A stretch of 9,602 nt of DNA. Origin: an uncultured Clostridia bacterium (GTDB lineage Bacteria; Bacillota; Clostridia; Peptostreptococcales; Anaerovoracaceae). The DNA lies in NCBI GenBank assembly GCA_937928455.1, contig CALFUG010000402.1:1-9602 (forward strand), read 5' to 3'. Below are positions 1 through 5,731 of this stretch, piece by piece (position 1 is the stretch's first letter; each line of letters begins with the position of its first letter). Made by a program: the position numbers and the translations under genes. The notes beneath the pieces are model-generated. The model was not told the origin of the DNA, ran no database searches, and saw only the letters and a program-made list of their open reading frames with translations.

Positions 1-71
1 GCCCACAGGGATTCGAACCCCGGACACACGGCTTAGAAGGCCGTTGCTCTATCCAGCTGAGCTATGAGCCC
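1..71 (-). tRNA. tRNA-Arg(TCT), partial at 3' end
   Basis: Last visible gene of the tRNA operon; it reads AGA codons. The 7-nt 5' acceptor strand, the D-arm (GCTC/GAGC), a 5-bp anticodon stem (ACGGC/GCCGT) with loop CTTCTAA, and the T-arm with TTCGAAT are all present. The anticodon TCT lies at 35-37. The 3' acceptor strand is cut by the window edge after TGGGC, so whether CCA is encoded cannot be seen. Confidence 0.95.
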
Positions 72-94
72 GCATCGTTTTTATAAAAAAAAAC

Positions 95-168
95 TGGAGC
101 GGATGATGAGAATCGAACTCACGCTATCAGCTTGGAAGGCTGAAGTTCTACCATTGAACTACATCCGC
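95..168 (-). tRNA. tRNA-Gly(TCC)
   Basis: Full cloverleaf of 74 nt including an encoded CCA (95-97). The acceptor GCGGATG pairs with CATCCGC, the anticodon loop is CTTCCAA with TCC at 134-136, and the T-loop is TTCGATT. It reads GGA and GGG codons. It follows tRNA-Gly(GCC) by 8 nt. A run of nine T residues lies almost directly after its CCA end (85-93), before tRNA-Arg. Confidence 0.97.
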
Positions 169-176
169 AAATAAAT

Positions 177-251
177 TGGAGCGGAAGACGAGATTCGAAC
201 TCGCGACCCTCGCCTTGGCAAGGCGATGCTCTACCCCTGAGCCACTTCCGC
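177..251 (-). tRNA. tRNA-Gly(GCC)
   Basis: Full cloverleaf of 75 nt with encoded CCA. The acceptor GCGGAAG pairs with CTTCCGC. The anticodon stem TCGCC/GGCGA encloses loop TTGCCAA, with GCC at 217-219. It reads GGC and GGT codons. With the adjacent Gly(TCC) gene, the operon supplies two glycine isoacceptors. Confidence 0.97.
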
Positions 252-255
252 GGGT

Positions 256-340
256 TGGTGGAGGGAGATGGATTCGAACCATCGAAAGCTCAGCTAACGG
301 ATTTACAGTCCGCCCCCTTTAGCCACTCGGGAATCCCTCC
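256..340 (-). tRNA. tRNA-Tyr(GTA)
   Basis: A class II tRNA of 85 nt with encoded CCA and the long variable arm expected of bacterial tRNA-Tyr. The acceptor GGAGGGA pairs with TCCCTCC, the anticodon GTA is at 304-306, and the T-loop is TTCGAAT. It sits 4 nt upstream of tRNA-Gly(GCC). Confidence 0.97.
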
Positions 341-360
341 GTACCATGTGTCTTGTAAAC

Positions 361-435
361 TGGAGCTGGCGAGAGGAATCGAACCCCCAACCTGCTGATT
401 ACAAATCAGCTGCTCTACCGTTGAGCCACGCCAGC
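361..435 (-). tRNA. tRNA-Thr(TGT)
   Basis: Full cloverleaf of 75 nt with encoded CCA. The acceptor GCTGGCG pairs with CGCCAGC. The anticodon stem CTGAT/ATCAG encloses loop TTTGTAA, with TGT at 401-403. It reads ACA-type threonine codons. It is separated from tRNA-Asp by 26 nt that include a T7 tract. Confidence 0.97.
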
Positions 436-461
436 TTGTATCAAGTTCTTCTAAAAAAAGT

Positions 462-538
462 TGGCGACCTGGAACGGGCTCGAACCGTCGACCTCCAGCG
501 TGACAGGCTGGCATTCTAACCAACTGAACTACCAGGCC
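462..538 (-). tRNA. tRNA-Asp(GTC)
   Basis: Full cloverleaf of 77 nt with encoded CCA and the G discriminator base typical of tRNA-Asp. The acceptor GGCCTGG pairs with CCAGGTC through one G-T wobble. The anticodon loop is CTGTCAC, with GTC at 502-504. It is the second gene of the operon, 6 nt after tRNA-Val. Confidence 0.97.
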
Positions 539-544
539 AAATAT

Positions 545-620
545 TGGTGGGCGCTATAGGGCTCGAACCTATGACCCTCTGCTTGTAAGGCAGATGCTCT
601 CCCAGCTGAGCTAAGCGCCC
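545..620 (-). tRNA. tRNA-Val(TAC)
   Basis: First gene of the tRNA operon; full cloverleaf of 76 nt with encoded CCA. The acceptor GGGCGCT pairs with AGCGCCC, the anticodon loop is CTTACAA with TAC at 585-587, and the T-loop is TTCGAGC. Its 5' end lies about 40 nt downstream of the likely transcription start of the promoter at 667-695. Seven tRNA genes follow one another with gaps of 4 to 26 nt, so one precursor transcript is expected. Confidence 0.97.
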
Positions 621-666
621 CAATACCAGTAACTTTCCCTGCGATATTTACTTGACACAGTTATTA

Positions 667-695
667 AATATACATCAAGGGCGGGGTTATGTCAA
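667..695 (-). promoter_or_regulatory. Sigma-A type promoter of the tRNA operon
   Basis: On the minus strand TTGACA (690-695) is followed by a 17-nt spacer and TATATT (667-672). This is a perfect -35 box, optimal spacing and a five-of-six -10 box. The predicted start is near 660, giving a leader of about 40 nt before tRNA-Val. It lies directly downstream of yigZ, so the tRNA operon need not depend on read-through from the hflX-yigZ unit. Confidence 0.85.
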
Positions 696-726
696 GGTTT
701 TTACCGAAAATATGTTGCCCCTCCCA

Positions 727-1395
727 TCAAGATTTTTCCCCCTCTTGCCAAGGCTCTTTGCGGTAAGCTCTTTCCCTTGAAACCACTTGGTATGAGCCAC
801 CCGTCAAGTCCCCTAAGAGTCGTTGAATTTCCGCCTCCTTTTCCGGCATATGGACCAAGGAAAGAGTCACCCTTTCCGCATATTGGGGATTTCCCAATTG
901 AAACAGGGGATTTCCTTCCGGATCTTTGAGATGGGCCGCCAGATTGGTCAGCTTATCCAGATAGGGATACTCCAAGGTAATGACCATATTTTGCTTTTCC
1001 ACCACCCGGCCTATGCCGGCCTCCTGAAGGGTTCCTTTGGCGGTGGAAGTATAGGCCCGTACCAACCCCCCTGTACCCAGTTTGGTTCCACCAAAATACC
1101 GAGTCACCACCATGACCAAATCCGTCAATTCTTCCATTACCAGCATCTTTAACACAGGAGCCCCGGCCGTACCCTGAGGTTCCCCATCCTCGGAAGACCA
1201 CTGAAACTGCATTTGATCTCCCAGAATAATAACCGGCACATTGTGGGTGGCTTCCCGATGCTGTTGACGGATTTTTTGTAAGAAATCCTCTCCCTCTTCC
1301 CGGGATTGGATAGGCCTGGCATGTCCGATGAATCGAGATTTTTCGATTATTTGCGCAAAGGTGGCTTCCTTCATCAGTGTTTTATAGGGAATCAT
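727..1395 (-). CDS. yigZ: YigZ/IMPACT family protein (UPF0029)
   Basis: A 222-residue cytoplasmic protein of the YigZ/YvyE family, related to the N-terminal domain of eukaryotic IMPACT. The bacterial role is not settled; links to translation or nucleic-acid binding have been proposed. The family signatures are clear: SEDGEPQGTAG at residues 68-78 and VVTRYFGGTKLGTGGL at 96-111. The remainder, from about 135 to 205, matches the expected C-terminal ferredoxin-like domain (DUF1949 type). Length is close to the usual 205-220. The start ATG is preceded by AGAGGA at a suitable distance and follows the hflX stop by a single base, so the two genes are probably translationally coupled. No hairpin terminator is visible between its stop and the tRNA promoter, so read-through into the tRNA operon is possible. 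Confidence 0.93.
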   Translation of the reverse strand: MIPYKTLMKEATFAQIIEKSRFIGHARPIQSREEGEDFLQKIRQQHREATHNVPVIILGDQMQFQWSSEDGEPQGTAGAPVLKMLVMEELTDLVMVVTRYFGGTKLGTGGLVRAYTSTAKGTLQEAGIGRVVEKQNMVITLEYPYLDKLTNLAAHLKDPEGNPLFQLGNPQYAERVTLSLVHMPEKEAEIQRLLGDLTGGSYQVVSRERAYRKEPWQEGEKS

Positions 1396-1396
1396 C

Positions 1397-2692
1397 TTAT
1401 GTCCTCTTATGGAAATCCTTCACCCGACCCCAGTCCTCCTTGCCGAGAAGCACACGAATCCAGGTTCCTTCCTCCAAGTACTTTTTCTCCAAAACCTTGG
1501 TTTTTTCCATGACGTAGGAAAGGATGTCCCCCCGTTCATAAGGGATCATCAATTCCACCTCCTGATAATCCTGAAACACCTTTTCGCTGATGAGTTGAAG
1601 CAACCGGGGGAAATTGGCGCCGGTTTTGGCAGATACAGATACGGCGTGATGGTTTTGATTATGGATCATGGGGTTTTCAATCAAGTCCGATTTGTTATAA
1701 ACCAGTAGAATTTCTTTATCAATAGCCCCCAAATCACGAAGCACCTGTCGAGTTACTTCCAACTGAAATTCATGATTCTCATAAGAACTATCTACTACCA
1801 GCAGTAGCAAATCTGCCAACATCACTTCTTCCAAAGTGGCCTTGAAGGCTTTCACCAAATGATGGGGAAGCTTGCTGACAAAACCCACCGTGTCTACCAA
1901 CAAAAAGCTGCGATGATCTTCCAGCTGAATAGACCGTTGCCGGGTGTCCAGGGTAGCAAAGAGCATATCCTTTTCTTCCACCTGTTTATCTTCTTTATGG
2001 GTCAGCATCAACATACGGTTCATGATGGCGGATTTCCCGGCATTGGTGTATCCTACCAGCGCAACGATGGGTAAATCGGACTTTTCCCGCTTCCCCCGTT
2101 GCACCAAACGTGTTCTCTTCGCCCTCTCCATCTCCGCCTTGATATCATCAATTCGCTTGGTAATGTGACGCCGGTCCGTTTCTAACTTTTTTTCACCAGG
2201 CCCTCGTGTTCCAATTCCAACACCTCGGCCTCCCATGCTGGCCCCTTGCCGGGATAGGGATGTACCCAACCCTACCAACCGAGGTAACCGGTATTGCAGC
2301 TGGGCCAATTCCACCTGAAGCTTTCCCTCCAAGGTACTGGCTCTTTGAGCAAAAATGTCCAGAATAAGAACGGTACGGTCGATGACACGGATTCCCAAGC
2401 TTTCTTCCAGATTGCGGGTTTGTATGCCGGAAAGCTCATCATTCACAATAACCAAATCCGCTTCCATATTTTCCGCTAATTCCGCCAGTTCTTCCACTTT
2501 TCCTTTGCCAATATAGGTGCCTCGCTCTGGTTTCTCCAGATTTTGAATCATCTGTCCCAGAACCGCCACACCGGCGGCTTCTGCCAACCCTTCCAGCTCT
2601 TCCATATAATACTGAATGTCTTCTCTTCTTTGGACGCCTAATAAAATAGCTCGGCTCTCCCCTTGCTGTGTTAGGCCATTATCTTCTATCAT
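1397..2692 (-). CDS. hflX: GTPase HflX
   Basis: HflX binds the 50S subunit and splits stalled or hibernating ribosomes, using GTP. The 431-residue protein has the HflX N-terminal domain (about 14-130, including the TYIGKGKVEEL segment at 59-69), the Gly/Arg-rich linker with GTRGPGEKKLETDRR (161-175), and a TRAFAC GTPase domain. Visible G motifs are G1 GYTNAGKS (214-221), G3 DTVGF (267-271), G4 NKSD (333-336) and G5 SAK (354-356). G1 continues as SAIMN rather than the more common STLFN, and the segment after TLD reads TRQRS. Both are deviations from the E. coli type, but all nucleotide-contact motifs are kept. I chose the ATG at 2692 because GGAGG (2698-2702) lies 5 nt upstream. An in-frame ATG at 2704 would add four residues but has only a terminator hairpin and T-run ahead of it. 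The gene appears to be read from codY through a terminator. Confidence 0.95.
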   Translation of the reverse strand: MIEDNGLTQQGESRAILLGVQRREDIQYYMEELEGLAEAAGVAVLGQMIQNLEKPERGTYIGKGKVEELAELAENMEADLVIVNDELSGIQTRNLEESLGIRVIDRTVLILDIFAQRASTLEGKLQVELAQLQYRLPRLVGLGTSLSRQGASMGGRGVGIGTRGPGEKKLETDRRHITKRIDDIKAEMERAKRTRLVQRGKREKSDLPIVALVGYTNAGKSAIMNRMLMLTHKEDKQVEEKDMLFATLDTRQRSIQLEDHRSFLLVDTVGFVSKLPHHLVKAFKATLEEVMLADLLLLVVDSSYENHEFQLEVTRQVLRDLGAIDKEILLVYNKSDLIENPMIHNQNHHAVSVSAKTGANFPRLLQLISEKVFQDYQEVELMIPYERGDILSYVMEKTKVLEKKYLEEGTWIRVLLGKEDWGRVKDFHKRT

Positions 2693-2697
2693 TCTGT

Positions 2698-2702
2698 CCT
2701 CC
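2698..2702 (-). promoter_or_regulatory. Shine-Dalgarno that fixes the hflX start
   Basis: GGAGG on the minus strand, 5 nt before the ATG at 2692. It overlaps the alternative ATG at 2704 and so argues against that start. It begins only 3 nt after the T-run of the codY terminator, so the RNA hairpin would sit very close to the ribosome landing site in a read-through transcript. Confidence 0.8.
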
Positions 2703-2705
2703 ATG

Positions 2706-2727
2706 AAAAAGTCTCCCGAAGGAGACT
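2706..2727 (-). terminator. Intrinsic terminator after codY, next to the hflX ribosome site
   Basis: On the minus strand AGTCTCC and GGAGACT are perfectly complementary and enclose TTCG, giving a 7-bp stem with the extra-stable C(UUCG)G tetraloop, followed by a short T-run (five T, the first of them in the stem). It lies 20 nt after the codY stop. The short T-run and the lack of an evident promoter for hflX suggest partial termination, which would set a lower level of hflX-yigZ transcript relative to codY. Confidence 0.85.
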
Positions 2728-2747
2728 CTTTATTACTTCTTAAGTTC

Positions 2748-3524
2748 TTAGGAGAGCTTGGCCAGCTCCTCGTAGAACTTGGAATTTAGTACCTTAATAT
2801 GGGTCCCCTTCATTCCAAGGCTTCGTGATTCGATAACTCCAGCGGACTCCAGCTTGCGAAGAGCATTGACGATAACAGAGCGGGTAATTTTAGCATGATC
2901 TGCAATTTTACTGGCTACCAATATCCCTTCATTGCCCCCCAACTCTTTAAATATCTGAACCACCGCCTCTACTTCCGAGAAGGATAATGTACCGATGGCC
3001 ATCTGAACCACACTCCGCTTTCGCTCTTCCTGTTCTATTTCCTGGGCTTTTTTGCTCTGGATTTCCAATCCCACCACGGTAGCTCCGTACTCCCCGAGGG
3101 CAATGTCAATCTCGTCGAAAGGCGGCTCGTATCGAACCAGTACGATGGTGCCCCACCGCTGGCCTCCTCCCATAATCGGGATAATCATATGGTATTTCTC
3201 CGAGGTATCATATTCATATTTGAAAATATTCATAACCTCTTGAGGAGAAATGTTATATACCGTCTTATCTACCTTCATCAACTCATCGTTGTACTCTACG
3301 GGGAAAAAGTTCACCCCGGTCTCCGGGTCCGACAAAGCCGCACTATCGGCTTCGATCACATAATGGACTCCCAACAACTTACCTCGTACATTGACAACAT
3401 AAACATTGGCATCCATTAATTCGCTTAGGATAGCGCACAATTCCTGGAAGGAAAATCCCCCTTCCCGAGGTTCTTGAAGTACCCAATTTAGTTTTCGGAT
3501 TTTGCTCAATATCTCTTTGTTCAT
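2748..3524 (-). CDS. codY: GTP-sensing global transcription regulator CodY, with divergent effector domain
   Basis: CodY is the Firmicute regulator that represses or activates metabolic, transport and virulence genes in response to GTP and branched-chain amino acids. The 258-residue length matches the usual 259. Residues about 1-155 form the GAF effector domain, 156-172 a charged linker helix, and 200-245 the winged helix-turn-helix. The latter is almost identical to the family, with KIADHAKITRSVIVNALRK (206-224) and ESAGVIESRSLGMKGTHIK (226-244). The effector domain is much less conserved: between residues 53 and 73 there is no Arg or Lys where B. subtilis has the isoleucine-binding Arg61, and the TAFPV loop (B. 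subtilis 96-100) is not recognisable. Other GAF features such as VNVRGKLLG (45-52 region) and PIMGGGQRWGT (116-126) remain. The start has GGAGG and AGGG ahead of it. The gene has its own promoter and probable autoregulatory boxes. The identification is certain; effector specificity is not. Confidence 0.97.
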   Translation of the reverse strand: MNKEILSKIRKLNWVLQEPREGGFSFQELCAILSELMDANVYVVNVRGKLLGVHYVIEADSAALSDPETGVNFFPVEYNDELMKVDKTVYNISPQEVMNIFKYEYDTSEKYHMIIPIMGGGQRWGTIVLVRYEPPFDEIDIALGEYGATVVGLEIQSKKAQEIEQEERKRSVVQMAIGTLSFSEVEAVVQIFKELGGNEGILVASKIADHAKITRSVIVNALRKLESAGVIESRSLGMKGTHIKVLNSKFYEELAKLS

Positions 3525-3594
3525 TTTTTCCCTTTTCCTCCGTGTAAACTACGAAACCAACCCCTTACTAGCTCATCGTGCCACTTACAAGGTC

Positions 3595-3623
3595 ATTATA
3601 CTCCCCTGAATTTCGAATTACAA
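3595..3623 (-). promoter_or_regulatory. codY promoter
   Basis: On the minus strand TTGTAA (3618-3623), a 17-nt spacer and a perfect TATAAT (3595-3600). The predicted start is near 3588, giving a leader of about 64 nt before codY. It lies in the 184-nt gap between hslU and codY, so codY can be transcribed apart from the upstream operon. Confidence 0.75.
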
Positions 3624-3627
3624 CGAG

Positions 3628-3651
3628 AATTTTCGTACTTTTCTAAAAATT
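3628..3651 (-). promoter_or_regulatory. Candidate overlapping CodY boxes upstream of the codY promoter
   Basis: The minus-strand 15-mer AATTTTTAGAAAAGT (3637-3651) matches the CodY consensus AATTTTCWGAAAATT at 13 of 15 positions. A second, weaker 15-mer, AAAAGTACGAAAATT (3628-3642), matches at 10 of 15 and overlaps the first by 6 bp, the spacing reported for tandem CodY motifs. They lie just upstream of the -35 box. This suggests that CodY regulates its own gene; repression or activation cannot be told from position alone. Confidence 0.6.
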
Positions 3652-3708
3652 TCTCTTTCAACAAACAACTCCGAAAACTCTATGTGGTTTTGTTGCATTC
3701 TACAGATT

Positions 3709-5145
3709 CTACAGTATGTAGCGATCCGGATCCTCTCTCTGAATCTTCTCGCGGAATTTTTCTTGTACGTACTCTTTGTCGATGCGAATTTTTTCCTGGT
3801 CCTTCATATCTGTAATGTTAAAGGAAATGTCTTCCAATAACTTTTCCATGATGGTATGCAATCTTCTGGCTCCAATGTTTTCTGTTTGCTCATTCATCAG
3901 AAACGCCATAGTGGCTATCTCATCACAGGCTTCCTCCGTAAATTCCACCTCCAACCCTTCGGTTTCCAACAGCATTTTATGCTGCTTAATCAATGCGTTT
4001 TCCGGTTTGGTAAGGATCTGCACAAAGGCATCTTGGGTGAGGTTTTCCAACTCCACCCGTATGGGGAAACGACCCTGCAATTCCGGAATCAGGTCCGTGG
4101 GCTTCGCGGTATGAAAAGCCCCTGCCCCAATAAAGAGAATGTGGTCTGTTTTCACCGGCCCATACTTGGTATTAATCACCGAACCCTCAATGATAGGGAG
4201 AATGTCTCGTTGCACCCCTTCTCGAGATACATCCGCTCCGGAGCGATACCCGCCTCCAGAAGCAATTTTATCGATTTCGTCGATGAATATGATGCCGTTT
4301 TGTTCTGCGCTTTGCAAAGCTTCCTCTGTGACCTGATCCATGTCAATGAGGTTTTGGGCTTCTTGCTCCCGAAGAATTTTTCGGGCATCCTTCACCTTTA
4401 CCTTTTTATTCTTTTTCTTTTTCGGCATCATGTCACCAAAAATATTGCCAATGGCGATCATGCCGCCTTCCCCCACATCCAGGTTGCTGCCTTTGGGTAC
4501 ATCGTCCACCTGTATCTCGATATATTGTTCTTCCAATCGGCCCTCTTTCAACTGTTCCCGAACTTGTTCCCTGGCCAATTCCACGTCAATTTCCGGAGAA
4601 GAATCGTCGGGTGTTTTCTGCTCCTGATACTGCTCCTTCTGGGTTTTGTAGCCTGCATTCCCCATAATAAACTCAAAGGGGTTTCTGGGCCCGGAACCGG
4701 AGCCTGCACTTCCCTTCTTTCCGGGAATGATGGCCTCAATAATTTTTTCCTCGGCGATTTCTTCCGCCACACTATACTTCTCCGCCAGCTTGCTCTGTTT
4801 GGTCATACGAATAGCGGCCTCCACCAAATCTCTCACCATGGAGTCTACGTCTCTTCCCACGTATCCCACTTCCGTGAACTTAGTGGCTTCCACCTTTACA
4901 AAAGGGGCATCCATCAACCGGGCCAAGCGACGGGCAATTTCTGTTTTCCCCACACCGGTGGGCCCCATCATTAATATGTTCTTGGGAGAAATTTCCTCCC
5001 GCCAATCTTCCGGCAGCAAACTCCTTCGATATCGATTTCTCAATGCGATGGCTACGGATTTTTTCGCTTCGTCCTGCCCGATAATATATTTATCCAACTC
5101 CGCCACAATTTCCTTTGGCGTCATCTGGTAAAATGCATTTAACAT
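3709..5145 (-). CDS. hslU: ATP-dependent protease ATPase subunit HslU (ClpY)
   Basis: AAA+ unfoldase that forms a hexamer capping the HslV peptidase and feeds it unfolded substrates in the cytoplasm. The 478-residue protein is slightly longer than E. coli HslU (443). It shows Walker A GPTGVGKT (61-68), the GYVGRD pore motif (94-99), Walker B IIFIDE (285-290), the arginine-finger segment GRFPIRVEL (358-366) and the sensor-2 region NIGARRLH (423-430). The I domain lies between about 110 and 250 and includes a Gly/Ser-rich stretch (141-153) and a Lys-rich stretch (242-250). The C-terminus DRYIL (474-478) is the conserved tail that docks into HslV and activates it. The start ATG has GGGGG about 10 nt upstream and lies 17 nt after the hslV stop, consistent with co-expression of the two subunits. 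No clear terminator follows the gene. Confidence 0.97.
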   Translation of the reverse strand: MLNAFYQMTPKEIVAELDKYIIGQDEAKKSVAIALRNRYRRSLLPEDWREEISPKNILMMGPTGVGKTEIARRLARLMDAPFVKVEATKFTEVGYVGRDVDSMVRDLVEAAIRMTKQSKLAEKYSVAEEIAEEKIIEAIIPGKKGSAGSGSGPRNPFEFIMGNAGYKTQKEQYQEQKTPDDSSPEIDVELAREQVREQLKEGRLEEQYIEIQVDDVPKGSNLDVGEGGMIAIGNIFGDMMPKKKKNKKVKVKDARKILREQEAQNLIDMDQVTEEALQSAEQNGIIFIDEIDKIASGGGYRSGADVSREGVQRDILPIIEGSVINTKYGPVKTDHILFIGAGAFHTAKPTDLIPELQGRFPIRVELENLTQDAFVQILTKPENALIKQHKMLLETEGLEVEFTEEACDEIATMAFLMNEQTENIGARRLHTIMEKLLEDISFNITDMKDQEKIRIDKEYVQEKFREKIQREDPDRYIL

Positions 5146-5162
5146 GATTATTCTTCCCCCTT

Positions 5163-5702
5163 CTACAACTTTTCCACGGAAATATGGTCATTGGTATACA
5201 CGCAAATAGAGGAGGCGATATGCAATGCTTCCCGCACCACCTTTTCGGCATCCATGTCGGTGTGATTAAACAAAGCATTGGCTGCAGCATATGCATAATT
5301 GCCTCCGCTTCCAATGGCGATAAAGTCCTGGTCCGGCTCAATGACTTCTCCGTTACCACTGATGATGAGCAAGCTTTGTCTGTCCGCCACGATCATCAAC
5401 GCTTCCAGATTTCGCATCACCTTGTCGGTTCTCCACATTTGCGCCAAGGCTACCGCCGCTCTCTTCAGATTCCCGGCATGTTCTTCCAATTTTTTCTCGA
5501 ACTTTTCAGACAAAGAAAATGCATCCGCCACACTACCGGCAAATCCCACCAATACTTGATCTTTATAAATTTTACGTACCTTCTTCGCGCCGGCTTTCAT
5601 GATAGCCGTTTCTCCCATAGTGACCTGTCCGTCTCCGCCGATACATACATCCTCCGGCCCTCTGCGTACCGCCACGATGGTGGTTGCATTGAATTGTACC
5701 AT
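5163..5702 (-). CDS. hslV: ATP-dependent protease peptidase subunit HslV (ClpQ)
   Basis: Proteasome-beta-like threonine peptidase that forms a double hexameric ring and partners HslU. The 179-residue protein has the expected fold signatures: TTIVAVRR at 7-14, GGDGQVTMG at 22-30, the KKVRK segment at 40-44 carrying the catalytic-site Lys (41), and GFAGSVADAF at 53-62. GSGGNYAYAAANAL follows at 131-144. The catalytic Thr would be Thr7, exposed by removal of a six-residue leader MVQFNA. E. coli HslV needs only Met removal, whereas B. subtilis ClpQ is reported to use a Ser next to Met. No serine is present in this leader. The start has AGGAGG 11 nt upstream. It follows topA by 29 nt; in Bacillus trmFO and xerC occupy this gap. 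Confidence 0.97.
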   Translation of the reverse strand: MVQFNATTIVAVRRGPEDVCIGGDGQVTMGETAIMKAGAKKVRKIYKDQVLVGFAGSVADAFSLSEKFEKKLEEHAGNLKRAAVALAQMWRTDKVMRNLEALMIVADRQSLLIISGNGEVIEPDQDFIAIGSGGNYAYAAANALFNHTDMDAEKVVREALHIASSICVYTNDHISVEKL

Positions 5703-5731
5703 GATATGATTATCCTCCTTATACCTGCGAC

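Noticed and set aside
652..680. Plus-strand promoter starting at TTGACA (652-657)
   Set aside because: The sequence at the -10 distance is TCAAGG, and the only gene ahead, yigZ, is on the opposite strand.
2693..2704. Upstream ATG for hflX at 2704
   Set aside because: The only sequence ahead of it is the terminator stem and T-run, and the GGAGG that would serve translation overlaps this codon and is spaced for the ATG at 2692.
2728..2830. Possible hflX promoter within the 3' end of codY
   Set aside because: TAATAA and TATTAA occur, but no -35-like hexamer is found at 16-18 nt from either; not supportable by eye.
3652..3708. Possible terminator after hslU
   Set aside because: The CAACAAAACC and GGAGTTGTTTG segments pair only imperfectly and no T-run follows, so it does not qualify as an intrinsic terminator.
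3856..4974. Long plus-strand open frame of 372 codons
   Set aside because: It lies fully antisense to hslU, has no recognisable domain, and its composition is what the complement of a conserved gene gives; no ribosome site or promoter supports it.
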